From Streptomyces albipurpureus (lineage in GTDB: Bacteria > Actinomycetota > Actinomycetes > Streptomycetales > Streptomycetaceae), in assembly GCF_023701525.1 (NCBI RefSeq), contig NZ_JAMQAW010000024.1, positions 155,853-219,852 of the forward strand: a stretch of 64,000 nt of DNA, read 5' to 3'. The stretch's first letter is position 1, and each line of letters starts with the position of its first letter. The notes under the pieces are model-generated. The model was not told where the DNA came from, ran no database searches, and saw only the letters and a list, made by a program, of their open reading frames with translations. A program made the position numbers and the translations under genes. Shown piece after piece: positions 16,820-26,118 of this stretch.

Positions 16820-17545
16820 GTGCCGCGGGTCCTCTCGCTGGTCCCCTCGCTCACCGAGGCGGTGGCCCGCACCGCGCCCGGGCTGCTGGTGGGAGCGACC
16901 GACTGGTGCACCCACCCGGCGGACCTGGATGTGCCGCGCGTCGGAGGCACCAAGAACCCCGATGTGACGGCCGTGATCCGGCTGGCGCCCGATCTGGTGA
17001 TCGCCAACGAGGAGGAGAACCGCCAACCCGATCTTGACGCACTGCGCGCGGCCGGCCTCCGGGTGCTCCTCACCGAGGTGCGCGACCTTGAGCAGGCGTT
17101 TCGTGAACTGGAACGAGTGCTGGTGGACGGCTGTGGCCTTGATCGGCCGCACTGGCTGGATCAGGCCGTCGAGGCCTGGTCGGGAGCGATGCCGGCCAGT
17201 GGATCGCAGGTGCCCGCGGTCGTGCCGATCTGGCGGCGGCCCTGGATGGTGCTCGGACAAGACACCTTCGCCGGCGATCTGCTCCAACGGCTCGGCGTAC
17301 GCAATGTGTACGCCGACCACGCCGACCGATATCCGCGGGTGCCGCTCGACGAACTGCGCACCAGTGGGGCGCGGCTGGTGGTGCTGCCCGATGAGCCCTA
17401 CCGCTTCAGCGCGGCCGACGGGCCGGAGGCCTTCCCCCAACTGCCCGCCGCACTGGTCAGCGGGCGCCATCTCACCTGGTACGGGCCGTCGTTGGTGACG
17501 GCGCCCGCGGTGCTGGGCGCGGCGCTGCGAGCAGCCCTTCGCTGA
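16820..17545 (+). CDS. Helical-backbone metal receptor, BtuF-like, without signal peptide
   Basis: A 241-residue member of the cobalamin/iron periplasmic-binding fold (BtuF/FhuD type): RVLSLVPSLTEAV at the start, GGTKNPDVTAVIRLAPDLVIANEEEN as the first-lobe loop, a long connecting helix, and a second lobe ending in WYGPSLVTAPAVLGAALRAAL. The normal lipoprotein signal and lipobox cysteine are missing: the protein begins directly at the first beta strand, so it should be cytosolic. The GTG start at 16820 leaves only 2 nt after the regulator stop. There are no permease or ATPase partners nearby. It may be an intracellular cobalamin or metal carrier. Its 3' end overlaps the convergent TDT gene by 74 bp. 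Confidence 0.78.
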   Translation: MPRVLSLVPSLTEAVARTAPGLLVGATDWCTHPADLDVPRVGGTKNPDVTAVIRLAPDLVIANEEENRQPDLDALRAAGLRVLLTEVRDLEQAFRELERVLVDGCGLDRPHWLDQAVEAWSGAMPASGSQVPAVVPIWRRPWMVLGQDTFAGDLLQRLGVRNVYADHADRYPRVPLDELRTSGARLVVLPDEPYRFSAADGPEAFPQLPAALVSGRHLTWYGPSLVTAPAVLGAALRAALR

Positions 17546-18620
17546 CCAGCCCGCGCACCGTGCGGACACCGGTCACCACCCAGGCGGTGCCGAGCAGGGC
17601 GTAGAGCCCATGGGCCAGTACGGTCAGCGCTGTCAGACCCGTACGGTCCCCGAGGGCGGCAGCGCCCGTCACACAGGTGCCGACCGGGAAGGTGAAGGCC
17701 CACCAGCCCAGGGTGAAGGGCATCCCCCGGCGTAGCGCTCGTACCGTCATGGCCCCGGCGAGCGCCAACCACAGCAGCGCGAAACCCATCACCGCAACGC
17801 CGTAGACCAGGGCGAACACACTGAATCCGGTGCCGTACGGCACCGGGAGCACGGTCCGGGACGCCTCGGCCATGGCATCGGTGGCCGTCGTTGACTGTCC
17901 GAGCGGGCCAAGGACCAGGAAGAGCGCGGGGGTGAGGGCGAGCGGAAGCGGACCGCGGTGGATGAGTCGGGCGAGGAGCAGGGGCAGGACGGCCAGTGTG
18001 GCCAGCAGGCTCGCCCCGAACATCGCACAGCTCCCCAGCAGTACCGCGGTCCGCCACTCACCGGTGGGCAGATGCGGTATCAGCAGTGGACAGGACGCCG
18101 CGGCCACCATCGGCGCGACCACGGGCAGCAGCCAGACGGGGGACGCGGTACCGGGGTCTACGCGGTGGCGCACCACCATCAGATAGGGGATCGCGGTGGC
18201 CGCTCCCACGGCGGTCAGGGTGCCCACCGCCAGCAGCAGGAAGCCGGTGATGACCGCGGCCCCGGTGCCCAGCAGCGCGGGACCCAGCGTCAGCGCGCCG
18301 GAGCCGACGGCCAGCAGCGCCATCGGCGCACAGCCGTAGAAGGGTGCGATGGCGGGGTCCAGCAGATGGGCCCTGGCCTGGTCGCGGTGGTGGCGCCAGT
18401 GCAGGGCGCGGGCGGTGACCACGAGGGCCAGCAGTACGGCCGATACCGCCCACACCGCGGTGAACACCGTACGCAGAGCGGGGACGCCGAGCGCGGCTCC
18501 CGCGTTGCCCACGATGGCGGTGCCCATGACCGGTGCGTACCAGTTGGGTGCGAAGTGACGCAGCGGTGCGAGCCGCGGTGGTGCGGTGTCCGGTATGCGC
18601 AGGTGGACGGCAGTGGCCAT
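17472..18620 (-). CDS. TDT/SLAC1-family transporter (tellurite resistance/C4-dicarboxylate type)
   Basis: A 382-residue membrane protein with about ten hydrophobic segments and the family N-terminal landmark FAPNWYAPVMGTAIVGNAG. Other typical segments are YGCAPMALLAVGSGALTLG, VSWLL-like VWLLPVVAPMVAAA and PFTLGWWAFTFPVGTCVTGA. The TDT group includes tellurite-resistance, malate and sulfite exporters and plant SLAC1 channels; the substrate here cannot be read from sequence. The ATG at 18620 is used because upstream sequence in the long open frame is antisense to the LysR gene. It is divergent from that LysR gene, which is its probable regulator. The last 74 bp overlap the convergent BtuF-like gene. 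Confidence 0.85.
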   Translation of the reverse strand: MATAVHLRIPDTAPPRLAPLRHFAPNWYAPVMGTAIVGNAGAALGVPALRTVFTAVWAVSAVLLALVVTARALHWRHHRDQARAHLLDPAIAPFYGCAPMALLAVGSGALTLGPALLGTGAAVITGFLLLAVGTLTAVGAATAIPYLMVVRHRVDPGTASPVWLLPVVAPMVAAASCPLLIPHLPTGEWRTAVLLGSCAMFGASLLATLAVLPLLLARLIHRGPLPLALTPALFLVLGPLGQSTTATDAMAEASRTVLPVPYGTGFSVFALVYGVAVMGFALLWLALAGAMTVRALRRGMPFTLGWWAFTFPVGTCVTGAAALGDRTGLTALTVLAHGLYALLGTAWVVTGVRTVRGLVSEGLLAAPRPAPRAPSPTTARTR

Positions 18621-18667
18621 GGTGTCACTGTGCGGCCGGTTGGTCCGACTCACCAGGGATCTTCTGG

Positions 18668-18681
18668 TTATGACCTCATAA
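18668..18681. promoter_or_regulatory. LysR-type dyad between the TDT and LysR genes
   Basis: TTATGA-CC-TCATAA is a 6-bp-arm palindrome that is AT-rich against a GC-rich background. It lies 9 nt before the LysR start and 47 nt before the TDT start. Position and symmetry fit a LysR autoregulatory/activation site. Confidence 0.6.
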
Positions 18682-18690
18682 GCTGGACTG

Positions 18691-19614
18691 ATGAGCGATG
18701 ACCGTGCGGAGCGGGGGCCACTGGCCCATCGGGTGCCCGACCTGGGCGCCCTGGAGCTACTCCTCGCTGTCGCCAGGCACGGCAGCCTGGGCCGGGCGGC
18801 CCGCGAGATGGGGATCACCCAGCCCGCCGCGAGCAGCCGCATCCGTTCGATGGAACGACAACTGGGGCTGGCCCTGGTCGATCGTTCACCGCGTGGCTCA
18901 CAGCTCACCGAGGCGGGTGCGCTGGTCACGGACTGGGCGCGGCGGGTGGTGGAGGCGGCGGAGGTGTTCGACGCCGGGGCGCAGGCACTCAAGGGACGCC
19001 GGGACTCCCGGCTTCGGGTCGCCGCCTCGATGACGATCGCCGAGTATCTGCTGCCCAGATGGCTGATCGCGCTGCGCACCCAGCGACCGGACACCGCGGT
19101 CTCGCTCCTGGCGGGGAACTCGGCGATGGTCGCCGAACGACTCCTCGCCGGCGATGCGGAACTGGGGTTCGTGGAGGGGCTGGCCGTTCCGGACGGCCTG
19201 GACGGAGCGGTCATCGGACATGACCGGCTGGTGGTGACGGTGGCCCCCGGGCATGAGTGGGCCCGCCAACGGGAGCCGCTGACCGCCGCCGAGCTGGCCG
19301 CGGCACCGTTGATCCTGAGGGAGCGGGGGAGCGGTACGCGCCAGGTGCTGGACTCCGCCCTCGCCCAGTGCGGTGGCCCGGCGGAGCCACTGCTGGAGCT
19401 CGCCTCCACCACGGCGGTGAAGGCGGCGGCGATCAGTGGTGCGGGGCCGGTGGTGATGAGCGAGCTGGCGGTGACGGAGGAGCTCGCCGCGCGTCGATTG
19501 ATCCGGGTGCGGGTGGAGGGGGTGGAACTGCGGCGGGCGCTGCGGGCGGTCTGGCGGCGCTCACAGCGCCCGACCGGCCCGGCGCGGGACCTGCTGGGGC
19601 TGACGAAGGGGTGA
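18691..19614 (+). CDS. LysR-family transcriptional regulator
   Basis: A 307-residue regulator. The N-terminal winged helix-turn-helix is clear (LGALELLLAVARHGSLGRAAREMGI split here, then TQPAASSRIRSMERQLGLAL and SPRGSQLTEAGALV, residues about 18-80). The effector-binding domain (LRVAASMTIAEYLLPRWLIAL; ELGFVEGLAVPDGLDGAVIG; LILRERGSGTRQVLDSAL) resembles the CbbR/CysB-like small-ligand fold. A near-palindrome is just upstream, and the divergent TDT transporter is the natural target. No strong ribosome-binding site precedes the ATG, so the message may have a very short leader. The gene is convergent with the glutamyl hydrolase gene. Confidence 0.9.
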   Translation: MSDDRAERGPLAHRVPDLGALELLLAVARHGSLGRAAREMGITQPAASSRIRSMERQLGLALVDRSPRGSQLTEAGALVTDWARRVVEAAEVFDAGAQALKGRRDSRLRVAASMTIAEYLLPRWLIALRTQRPDTAVSLLAGNSAMVAERLLAGDAELGFVEGLAVPDGLDGAVIGHDRLVVTVAPGHEWARQREPLTAAELAAAPLILRERGSGTRQVLDSALAQCGGPAEPLLELASTTAVKAAAISGAGPVVMSELAVTEELAARRLIRVRVEGVELRRALRAVWRRSQRPTGPARDLLGLTKG

Positions 19615-19701
19615 GCCGGGAGGACCGCCCAGGCCGGTTCCCCCCGCGCGGCAGCGGTGCCGACCACGCCTGCGCGGTGGCGCCCCCTGAAGCGTCCGCG
19701 A

Positions 19702-20414
19702 CTACACCGGTGAGGCCACCTCGACCAGTGCCCGCATCACCCGGGTGTCCTCACCCATCTCCGGATGCCACTGCACTCCCAGCACCCAGCTCTCGCCCGC
19801 CGTGCCTGGCGTCGCCCGCTCCACCGCCTCCACCGTGCCGTCCTCGGCATGAGCGCCGGCCATCAGCGAGGGTGTCAGTCGATCCACTGCCTGGTGGTGA
19901 TAGGTCGGTACCTCGGTCGCCTCCGGGACGATCGAGGCGTAGAGCGTGTTCGGCACCGGTTTCACCAGATGGCTGCCGAACACTCCCTCTGCTTCGATAT
20001 GGCCGTCCAGGTGCTGGAGCAGGGTGCCGCCCAGGGCGACATTGAGCAGCTGCATCCCCCGGCAGATCCCCAACACCGGCTTGCCCGCCGCCAAGGCCGC
20101 TGTGACCAGGGCCAGTTCCCAGTGGTCCCGATCATGGGCGGGCGGTCCCGTGCGCGGGTGCGGCGAGGCGCCGTACCGCTCGGGGGCCACATCGGCGCCA
20201 CCCGCGATGACCAGGCCGTCCAGCCTGGCCACGACCGCTGTGGCAGCGGTGGCCGCGGTATCGGGCGGCAGCATGACCGCCACCCCACCGGCCCGCTGAA
20301 CGAGGGCCGGATACGTCGCTGGCAGCAGTGCGGCGGGCATCTCCCAGACGCCCCAAGCCGCGGGACTGACATAGGTGGTGATGCCGATGAGGGGGTGGGA
20401 CACCTGACTCGCTT

Positions 20415-20418
<4 letters not shown>
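19702..20418 (-). CDS. Gamma-glutamyl hydrolase, class I amidotransferase fold (PuuD-like)
   Basis: A cytosolic hydrolase predicted to cleave a gamma-glutamyl bond, for example in a gamma-glutamylated amine product. The 238-residue protein has the nucleophile elbow GICRGMQLLN, the oxyanion/substrate loop DGLVIAGGADVAPERYG and the second catalytic motif VQWHPEMG, as in E. coli PuuD. The start overlaps the permease stop by 4 nt (20415-20418), so the two are translationally coupled. In the glnA4 pathway it would release glutamate after the amine carbon skeleton is oxidised. Its substrate here is inferred from the cluster. Confidence 0.88.
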
Positions 20419-21866
<1,448 letters not shown>

Positions 21867-21883
21867 GGGTCACTCCTGGCGTT

Positions 21884-21907
21884 CAAAGGTTTGTGCAGAC
21901 ACCTTTG
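21884..21907. promoter_or_regulatory. Dyad operator candidate, permease promoter (site 1)
   Basis: CAAAGGT, 10-nt spacer, ACCTTTG: a perfect 7-bp-arm dyad 18 nt upstream of the permease start. It matches site 2 before glnA4 in arm sequence and spacing (shared form CAAWGGT-N10-ACCTTWG). It is a likely binding site for the cluster's FadR/GntR regulator. Confidence 0.65.
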
Positions 21908-22094
21908 CGGTAGGGGTGGGCAATAGGCAAGACCCGTGCGGGAAGCTTCAGTTGACCGGGCGGGGGTGGAAGGCCAACGCGCCCCGGGTGCCGGTGTCGG
22001 CTGTGCGAGCCGGCCATGCCGCTGGGGGCGGACCCCGGGAGGAGGCCGGTGGGTCCGGCCGTGGTCTCAGGCGATCGGGACGGAAGGCCTGTGG

Positions 22095-22823
22095 TCAGGA
22101 CAGAAAGCCGCGCAACAGGGAGGCCGTGCCCTCGCAGTGCTCACGCATCATTTCCCGTGCGCCGTCCGCATCCCCGTCGAGCACCGCCTCCACCAGTACG
22201 GAGTGCTGGTGCTGCGAATGCTCAAGATTCCGGACGAGGAGGGGGATGCAGTCAAGGAGGTCGTTCAGGGTCGCCCGCACGGCGGCGTACTGCGAGGTGA
22301 GCGATACGGAACCGGAGAGGTCGGCCAGGGTGAGATGGAGCAGGGTGTCCCGGCGGCGGTACTCGGTCAGTGGAGCGTCATGGGTCGCCGCCAGGGCGCT
22401 CCGCAACCGTATGGTGTCCGCCCTCGTGAGGCCGCCCGCCGCACAGAGCCCCGCTGCTCCCACCTCAAGGACCTCGCGGAAGCGCAGGGTGTCTTCGACG
22501 TTCACCGCGCGCACCCGACGGCGCAACTCGTCCTCGCCCGGGGCCTCGGGCCGGCTCAGCACAAAGGTTCCGCCGTACCGGCCGCGTCTGCTCTCCACCA
22601 GGCCCTGGTCGGTGAGGACTCTCAGCACCTCGCGCAGGGTGACCCGGCTGATTCCCAGCCGCTCGGCCAACTCGCGCTCCGCCGGCAGCCGCTCTCCGCT
22701 GGGCACCAGGCCAAGGCGCAGCAACTGCAGGATTTGCTCCAGCGCCTCTTCGAAGCCGTTGCCCGCGCGCACCGGCCGCAGTACGGGAGTCAGTCGGTCA
22801 GTTGCCGCGTCGTTCTTCGCCAC
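22095..22823 (-). CDS. FadR-type GntR transcriptional regulator of the ethanolamine cluster
   Basis: A 242-residue regulator with an N-terminal winged helix-turn-helix (EEALEQILQLLRLGLVPSGE, LPAERELAERLGISRVTLRE, LTDQGLVESRRGRYGGTFVL). The all-helical FCD ligand domain follows (VEDTLRFREVLEVGAAGLCA; DTLLHLTLADLSGS; HSQHQHSVLVEAVLDGDADG), where the histidines and acidic residues fit the metal/ligand site of FCD proteins. GTG at 22823 is chosen because AGAGGAAA lies upstream; an earlier TTG would include that site. It is divergent from glnA4. In S. coelicolor a regulator named EpuRII occupies this place beside glnA4, as far as I recall. It may bind the two dyads noted here. Confidence 0.87.
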   Translation of the reverse strand: MAKNDAATDRLTPVLRPVRAGNGFEEALEQILQLLRLGLVPSGERLPAERELAERLGISRVTLREVLRVLTDQGLVESRRGRYGGTFVLSRPEAPGEDELRRRVRAVNVEDTLRFREVLEVGAAGLCAAGGLTRADTIRLRSALAATHDAPLTEYRRRDTLLHLTLADLSGSVSLTSQYAAVRATLNDLLDCIPLLVRNLEHSQHQHSVLVEAVLDGDADGAREMMREHCEGTASLLRGFLS

Positions 22824-22845
22824 GTCGTCGTTTCCTCTTCCCAAT

Positions 22846-22869
22846 CAATGGTCTTCAGCAATACCTTAG
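22846..22869. promoter_or_regulatory. Dyad operator candidate, glnA4/GntR divergent promoter (site 2)
   Basis: CAATGGT, 10-nt spacer, ACCTTAG: same arms and spacing as site 1 with one changed base per arm. It lies between the divergent regulator (start 22823) and glnA4 (start 22902), so it could serve both autoregulation and glnA4 control. Confidence 0.65.
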
Positions 22870-22901
22870 GGCTTCCGGTTTACCCAAGGAGGCGCAATCT
22901 C

Positions 22902-24266
22902 GTGGCAGACCGCACACCTCCACTCGGGGTCGATGAGCTCACCGCCCTCGTGGCGAGTGGAGAGATCGACACCGTGGTGCTCGCCTTTCCCGATATGCAG
23001 GGACGGCTCCAGGGCAAGCGGTTCGCCGCGAACTTCTTCCTCGACGAGGTCCTTGAGCACGGCACGGAGGGCTGCAACTACCTCCTCGCCGTCGACACCG
23101 AGATGAACACCGTCGACGGCTATGAGATGTCCTCATGGGACCGCGGCTACGGCGACTTCGCGATGCGCCCGGACACCGCTACCTTGCGGCGCATTCCGTG
23201 GAATGACGGCACGGCCCTGCTGATCGCCGATCTCACCTGGAACGACGGTTCTCCCGTGGTTGCGGCACCCCGCCAGATCCTCCGCCGTCAGCTGGAGCGC
23301 CTCGCCGAGCACGGCTTCACCGCCAAGGTCGGTACCGAGCTGGAGTTCATCGTCTTCAAGGACAGCTACGAGCAGGCCTGGGACCGCGACTATCGCGGAC
23401 TCACCCCGGTCAATCAGTACAACGTCGACTACTCGATCCTGGGCACCGGCCGCGTCGAGCCACTGCTACGGCGTATCCGAAAGGAAATGGCGACGGCCGG
23501 ACTGACCGTTGAATCCGCGAAGGGCGAATGCAATCCGGGCCAGCATGAGATCGTGTTCCGCTATGACGATGCCCTGGTCACCTGTGATCAGCACGCCCTT
23601 TACAAGACCGGGGCGAAGGAGATCGCTGACCAAGAAGGCGTCTCGCTCACCTTTATGGCCAAGTACAACGAGCGCGAGGGAAACTCCTGCCATATCCATG
23701 TCTCGCTCGCGGACGCGGACGGCCGCAATGTCATGGCGGGGGACGAGCGCGGCGCGATGTCGCCCGTGATGCGGCACTTCCTCGCCGGTCAGCTCGCCGC
23801 GCTCAGGGACTTCACCCTGCTCTACGCGCCCAATGTGAACTCATACAAGCGATTTCAACCCGGCAGCTTCGCGCCCACCGCCGTCGCCTGGGGATATGAC
23901 AATCGCACCTGTGCGCTCAGGGTCGTGGGGCACGGGCGTTCGATGCGCTGTGAGAATCGGCTGCCCGGTGGCGATGTCAATCCGCATCTCGCCGTCGCGG
24001 GACTGATCGCGGCCGGCATCCACGGCATCGAAAAGAATCTCGAACTGCCCGATGAATGCGCTGGAAACGCCTACACGGCGGGCTACGCCGAGGTCCCGGC
24101 CACCTTGCGGGAAGCGGCCGAGCTCTGGGAGAACAGTCCCATCGCCAAGGAAGCCTTTGGCGCCGAGGTCGTCGCCCACTACCGCAATATGGCCCGCGTT
24201 GAACTCGCCGCCTTCGATGCCGCCGTGACCGACTGGGAACTGCGCCGCTCCTTTGAACGGCACTGA
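22902..24266 (+). CDS. glnA4: Glutamine-synthetase-like gamma-glutamylethanolamide synthetase (GlnA4 type)
   Basis: A 454-residue GS-fold ligase. In S. coelicolor GlnA4 joins glutamate to ethanolamine with ATP, the entry step of ethanolamine use and detoxification. Seen are the beta-grasp N-terminus (IDTVVLAFPDMQGRLQGKRF), the metal-binding block VGTELEFIVFKD, SAKGECNPGQHEIVFRYDDA, the ATP/ammonia region GNSCHIHVSL, NSYKRFQPGSFAP with NRTCALRVVGHG, and the RCENRLPGGDVNPHLA block. The adenylylation loop tyrosine of true GSI enzymes is not evident. GTG at 22902 has AAGGAGG 9 nt upstream. The first ligase step, permease, hydrolase, dehydrogenases and regulator are all clustered here. Confidence 0.92.
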   Translation: MADRTPPLGVDELTALVASGEIDTVVLAFPDMQGRLQGKRFAANFFLDEVLEHGTEGCNYLLAVDTEMNTVDGYEMSSWDRGYGDFAMRPDTATLRRIPWNDGTALLIADLTWNDGSPVVAAPRQILRRQLERLAEHGFTAKVGTELEFIVFKDSYEQAWDRDYRGLTPVNQYNVDYSILGTGRVEPLLRRIRKEMATAGLTVESAKGECNPGQHEIVFRYDDALVTCDQHALYKTGAKEIADQEGVSLTFMAKYNEREGNSCHIHVSLADADGRNVMAGDERGAMSPVMRHFLAGQLAALRDFTLLYAPNVNSYKRFQPGSFAPTAVAWGYDNRTCALRVVGHGRSMRCENRLPGGDVNPHLAVAGLIAAGIHGIEKNLELPDECAGNAYTAGYAEVPATLREAAELWENSPIAKEAFGAEVVAHYRNMARVELAAFDAAVTDWELRRSFERH

Positions 24267-24363
24267 ACAACATATGAGACGCGGGAACACGAAAGCCCCG
24301 CCACCACCCGCAGACGCGTCAACCGGCACCCAACCCATAACCGCATCGCATGGAGAACACCGG

Positions 24364-24708
24364 ATGTCACCACGCGCCACCGTTCACCACCGGTCACCAT
24401 CGACGGCGGTGAACCGGCGGTCTCCCCACTCCGCACCCCATCCGTCCCGCTCACGCACCACACGGGAGACGGCGCTGTCCGGCAGCGAGCACGGATTCAA
24501 CCGCAACGAGCGTGGATTCAACGAGTTCGCGTTCAACGAGCGTGGATTCGACGAGCGTGGATTCAACGAGTGCGGATTCGACGAGCCGACGGTGACCCGG
24601 CCACCGCCCCCGGGTCCGGAAGGGGCAACCGATCCATCGGAACCCCGTATCCGCCATCCCGCCCCCGATGGCGCTTCGCCCATGAGCGGGCCCCTTCGGA
24701 CAGCCTGA
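24364..24708 (+). CDS. Possible small protein with pentapeptide tandem repeat (doubtful)
   Basis: An open frame of 114 residues lies in the 460-bp gap between glnA4 and the aldehyde dehydrogenase gene. In favour: ATG at 24364 has GGAG 8 nt upstream, and the centre encodes a regular five-residue repeat of the type RGFNE / RGFDE. Against: third-position GC is only about 70 percent, the ends are arginine/proline-rich low-complexity sequence, and I recognise no family. The periodicity comes from a 15-bp DNA repeat, which by itself keeps several frames open. I rate it as a hypothetical protein that may not be made. Confidence 0.25.
   Translation: MSPRATVHHRSPSTAVNRRSPHSAPHPSRSRTTRETALSGSEHGFNRNERGFNEFAFNERGFDERGFNECGFDEPTVTRPPPPGPEGATDPSEPRIRHPAPDGASPMSGPLRTA
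24490..24585. repeat. 15-bp tandem repeat between glnA4 and aldehyde dehydrogenase
   Basis: About six units of the form CGTGGATTCAACGAG: clear copies at 24511-24525, 24541-24555, 24556-24570 and 24571-24585 with one to three changes, a more diverged copy at 24526-24540, and a partial copy from 24490. ATTC and its A/T-rich context stand out from the GC-rich surroundings. The repeat could be a coding minisatellite, a protein-binding array or a neutral expansion. Confidence 0.85.
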
Positions 24709-24726
24709 GACCACGTGAGGAATGTC

Positions 24727-26112
24727 TTGCCGTACGCGTCACACCATGAAGTCCTCAACCCCGCCACCGGCCAACTCGTCCGTAGCGTCCCGGCGACCAC
24801 GCCCGATGAGGTCGACGCGGCGGTGTTCCTCGCCGCCGGCGCCCAACAGCGCTGGGCGGCCCTCGCGCCAGCCGACCGAGCCCGGCTGCTCCGCCGCTTC
24901 GCCATCGCCGTCGATGAGCGGATCGAGGAACTCGCCCGGCTGGAGGTGCTTCAAGCCGGACACACCATCGGCAACGCCCGCTGGGAGGCCGGCAACGTAC
25001 GCGATCTGCTCGACTTCGCCGCCGGGGGAGTGGAACGGCTCAGCGGCCGACAGATCCCGGTCCCCGGCGGTCTGGACATCACGATCCTGGAACCGCTCGG
25101 GGTCATCGGGGTCATCGCGCCCTGGAACTTCCCCATGCCGATTGCCGCCTGGGGCATGGCTCCGGCTCTCGCCGCCGGCAATGCCGTACTCCTCAAACCC
25201 GCCGAGACGACCCCGCTGACCGCGCTGCGGCTGGCGGAGATCGCCCTCGAAGCCGGCCTTCCGGAGCACCTCTTCCAGGTCCTGCCGGGCGCCGGCGACG
25301 TCGCGGGCGGCGCGCTCGTCGAGCACCCCGGAGTCGCGAAGATCGTTTTCACCGGTTCCACCCGGGTCGGCAAGGCCATCATGGCCAGATGCGCGGAGCG
25401 GGTGAAGCGGGTGACCCTGGAACTCGGCGGCAAGAGCCCCAACATCATCTTCTCCGATGCCGATCTCGAAGCCGCCGTCGCCGCCACCCCCATGTCCTTT
25501 CTCGACAACAGCGGACAGGACTGCTGCGCCCGCACCCGCATCCTGGTGCAGCGTCCGGTCTACGACCGCTTCCTGGAACTGCTCGCTCCGGCCATCGAGT
25601 CCATCGCCGTGGGAGATCCGGCCGATGAGAAGACGCAGATGGGCCCGCTGATCTCCCAGGCCCAGCTCAACCGGGTGCGCTCCTACGTCCCCGACGAACT
25701 GCCCGGCATTCGCGGTACGGCCCCCGAGGGGCCGGGCTTCTGGTTCCCCCCGACCGTCCTCACCGATATCGCCGCCGATGCACCGGCCGCCGTTGAGGAG
25801 GTGTTCGGACCGGTCGCCGCCGTACTGCCCTTCGATGACGAGTCCGACGCGATCCGGCTCGCCAACGCCACCGAGTACGGACTCTCCGGCTCCCTCTGGA
25901 CCCGGGACCTGGGCCGCGCCATTCGGGTCTCCCGTGCGGTCGCCGCCGGCAATCTCTCCGTCAACTCCCACAGCAGCGTCCGCTACTGGACCCCCTTCGG
26001 CGGCTACAAACAGTCCGGCTTCGGCCGTGAACTCGGCCCCGACGCCCTCACCGCGTTCACCGAGACAAAAAACGTCTTCTTCAGCAGCACGCCACGAGTT
26101 CAGGAGGTCTGA
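24727..26112 (+). CDS. Aldehyde dehydrogenase (NAD(P)-dependent, ALDH superfamily)
   Basis: A 461-residue ALDH, predicted to oxidise the aldehyde formed in the gamma-glutamyl-ethanolamine route to the acid. Landmarks are the substrate-channel block GVIAPWNFPMPI, the cofactor site FTGSTRVGKAI, the catalytic glutamate in LELGGKSPNI, the catalytic cysteine in SGQDCCARTRI and the C-terminal EEVFGPV and PFGGYKQSGFGRELG motifs. TTG at 24727 with GAGG 6 nt upstream is preferred; a GTG four codons earlier (24715) lacks a ribosome site. It is separated from the SDR gene by only 6 nt. Its start is 460 bp from glnA4, so it may have its own promoter in the repeat-bearing gap. Confidence 0.92.
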   Translation: MPYASHHEVLNPATGQLVRSVPATTPDEVDAAVFLAAGAQQRWAALAPADRARLLRRFAIAVDERIEELARLEVLQAGHTIGNARWEAGNVRDLLDFAAGGVERLSGRQIPVPGGLDITILEPLGVIGVIAPWNFPMPIAAWGMAPALAAGNAVLLKPAETTPLTALRLAEIALEAGLPEHLFQVLPGAGDVAGGALVEHPGVAKIVFTGSTRVGKAIMARCAERVKRVTLELGGKSPNIIFSDADLEAAVAATPMSFLDNSGQDCCARTRILVQRPVYDRFLELLAPAIESIAVGDPADEKTQMGPLISQAQLNRVRSYVPDELPGIRGTAPEGPGFWFPPTVLTDIAADAPAAVEEVFGPVAAVLPFDDESDAIRLANATEYGLSGSLWTRDLGRAIRVSRAVAAGNLSVNSHSSVRYWTPFGGYKQSGFGRELGPDALTAFTETKNVFFSSTPRVQEV

Positions 26113-26118
26113 CCACCC

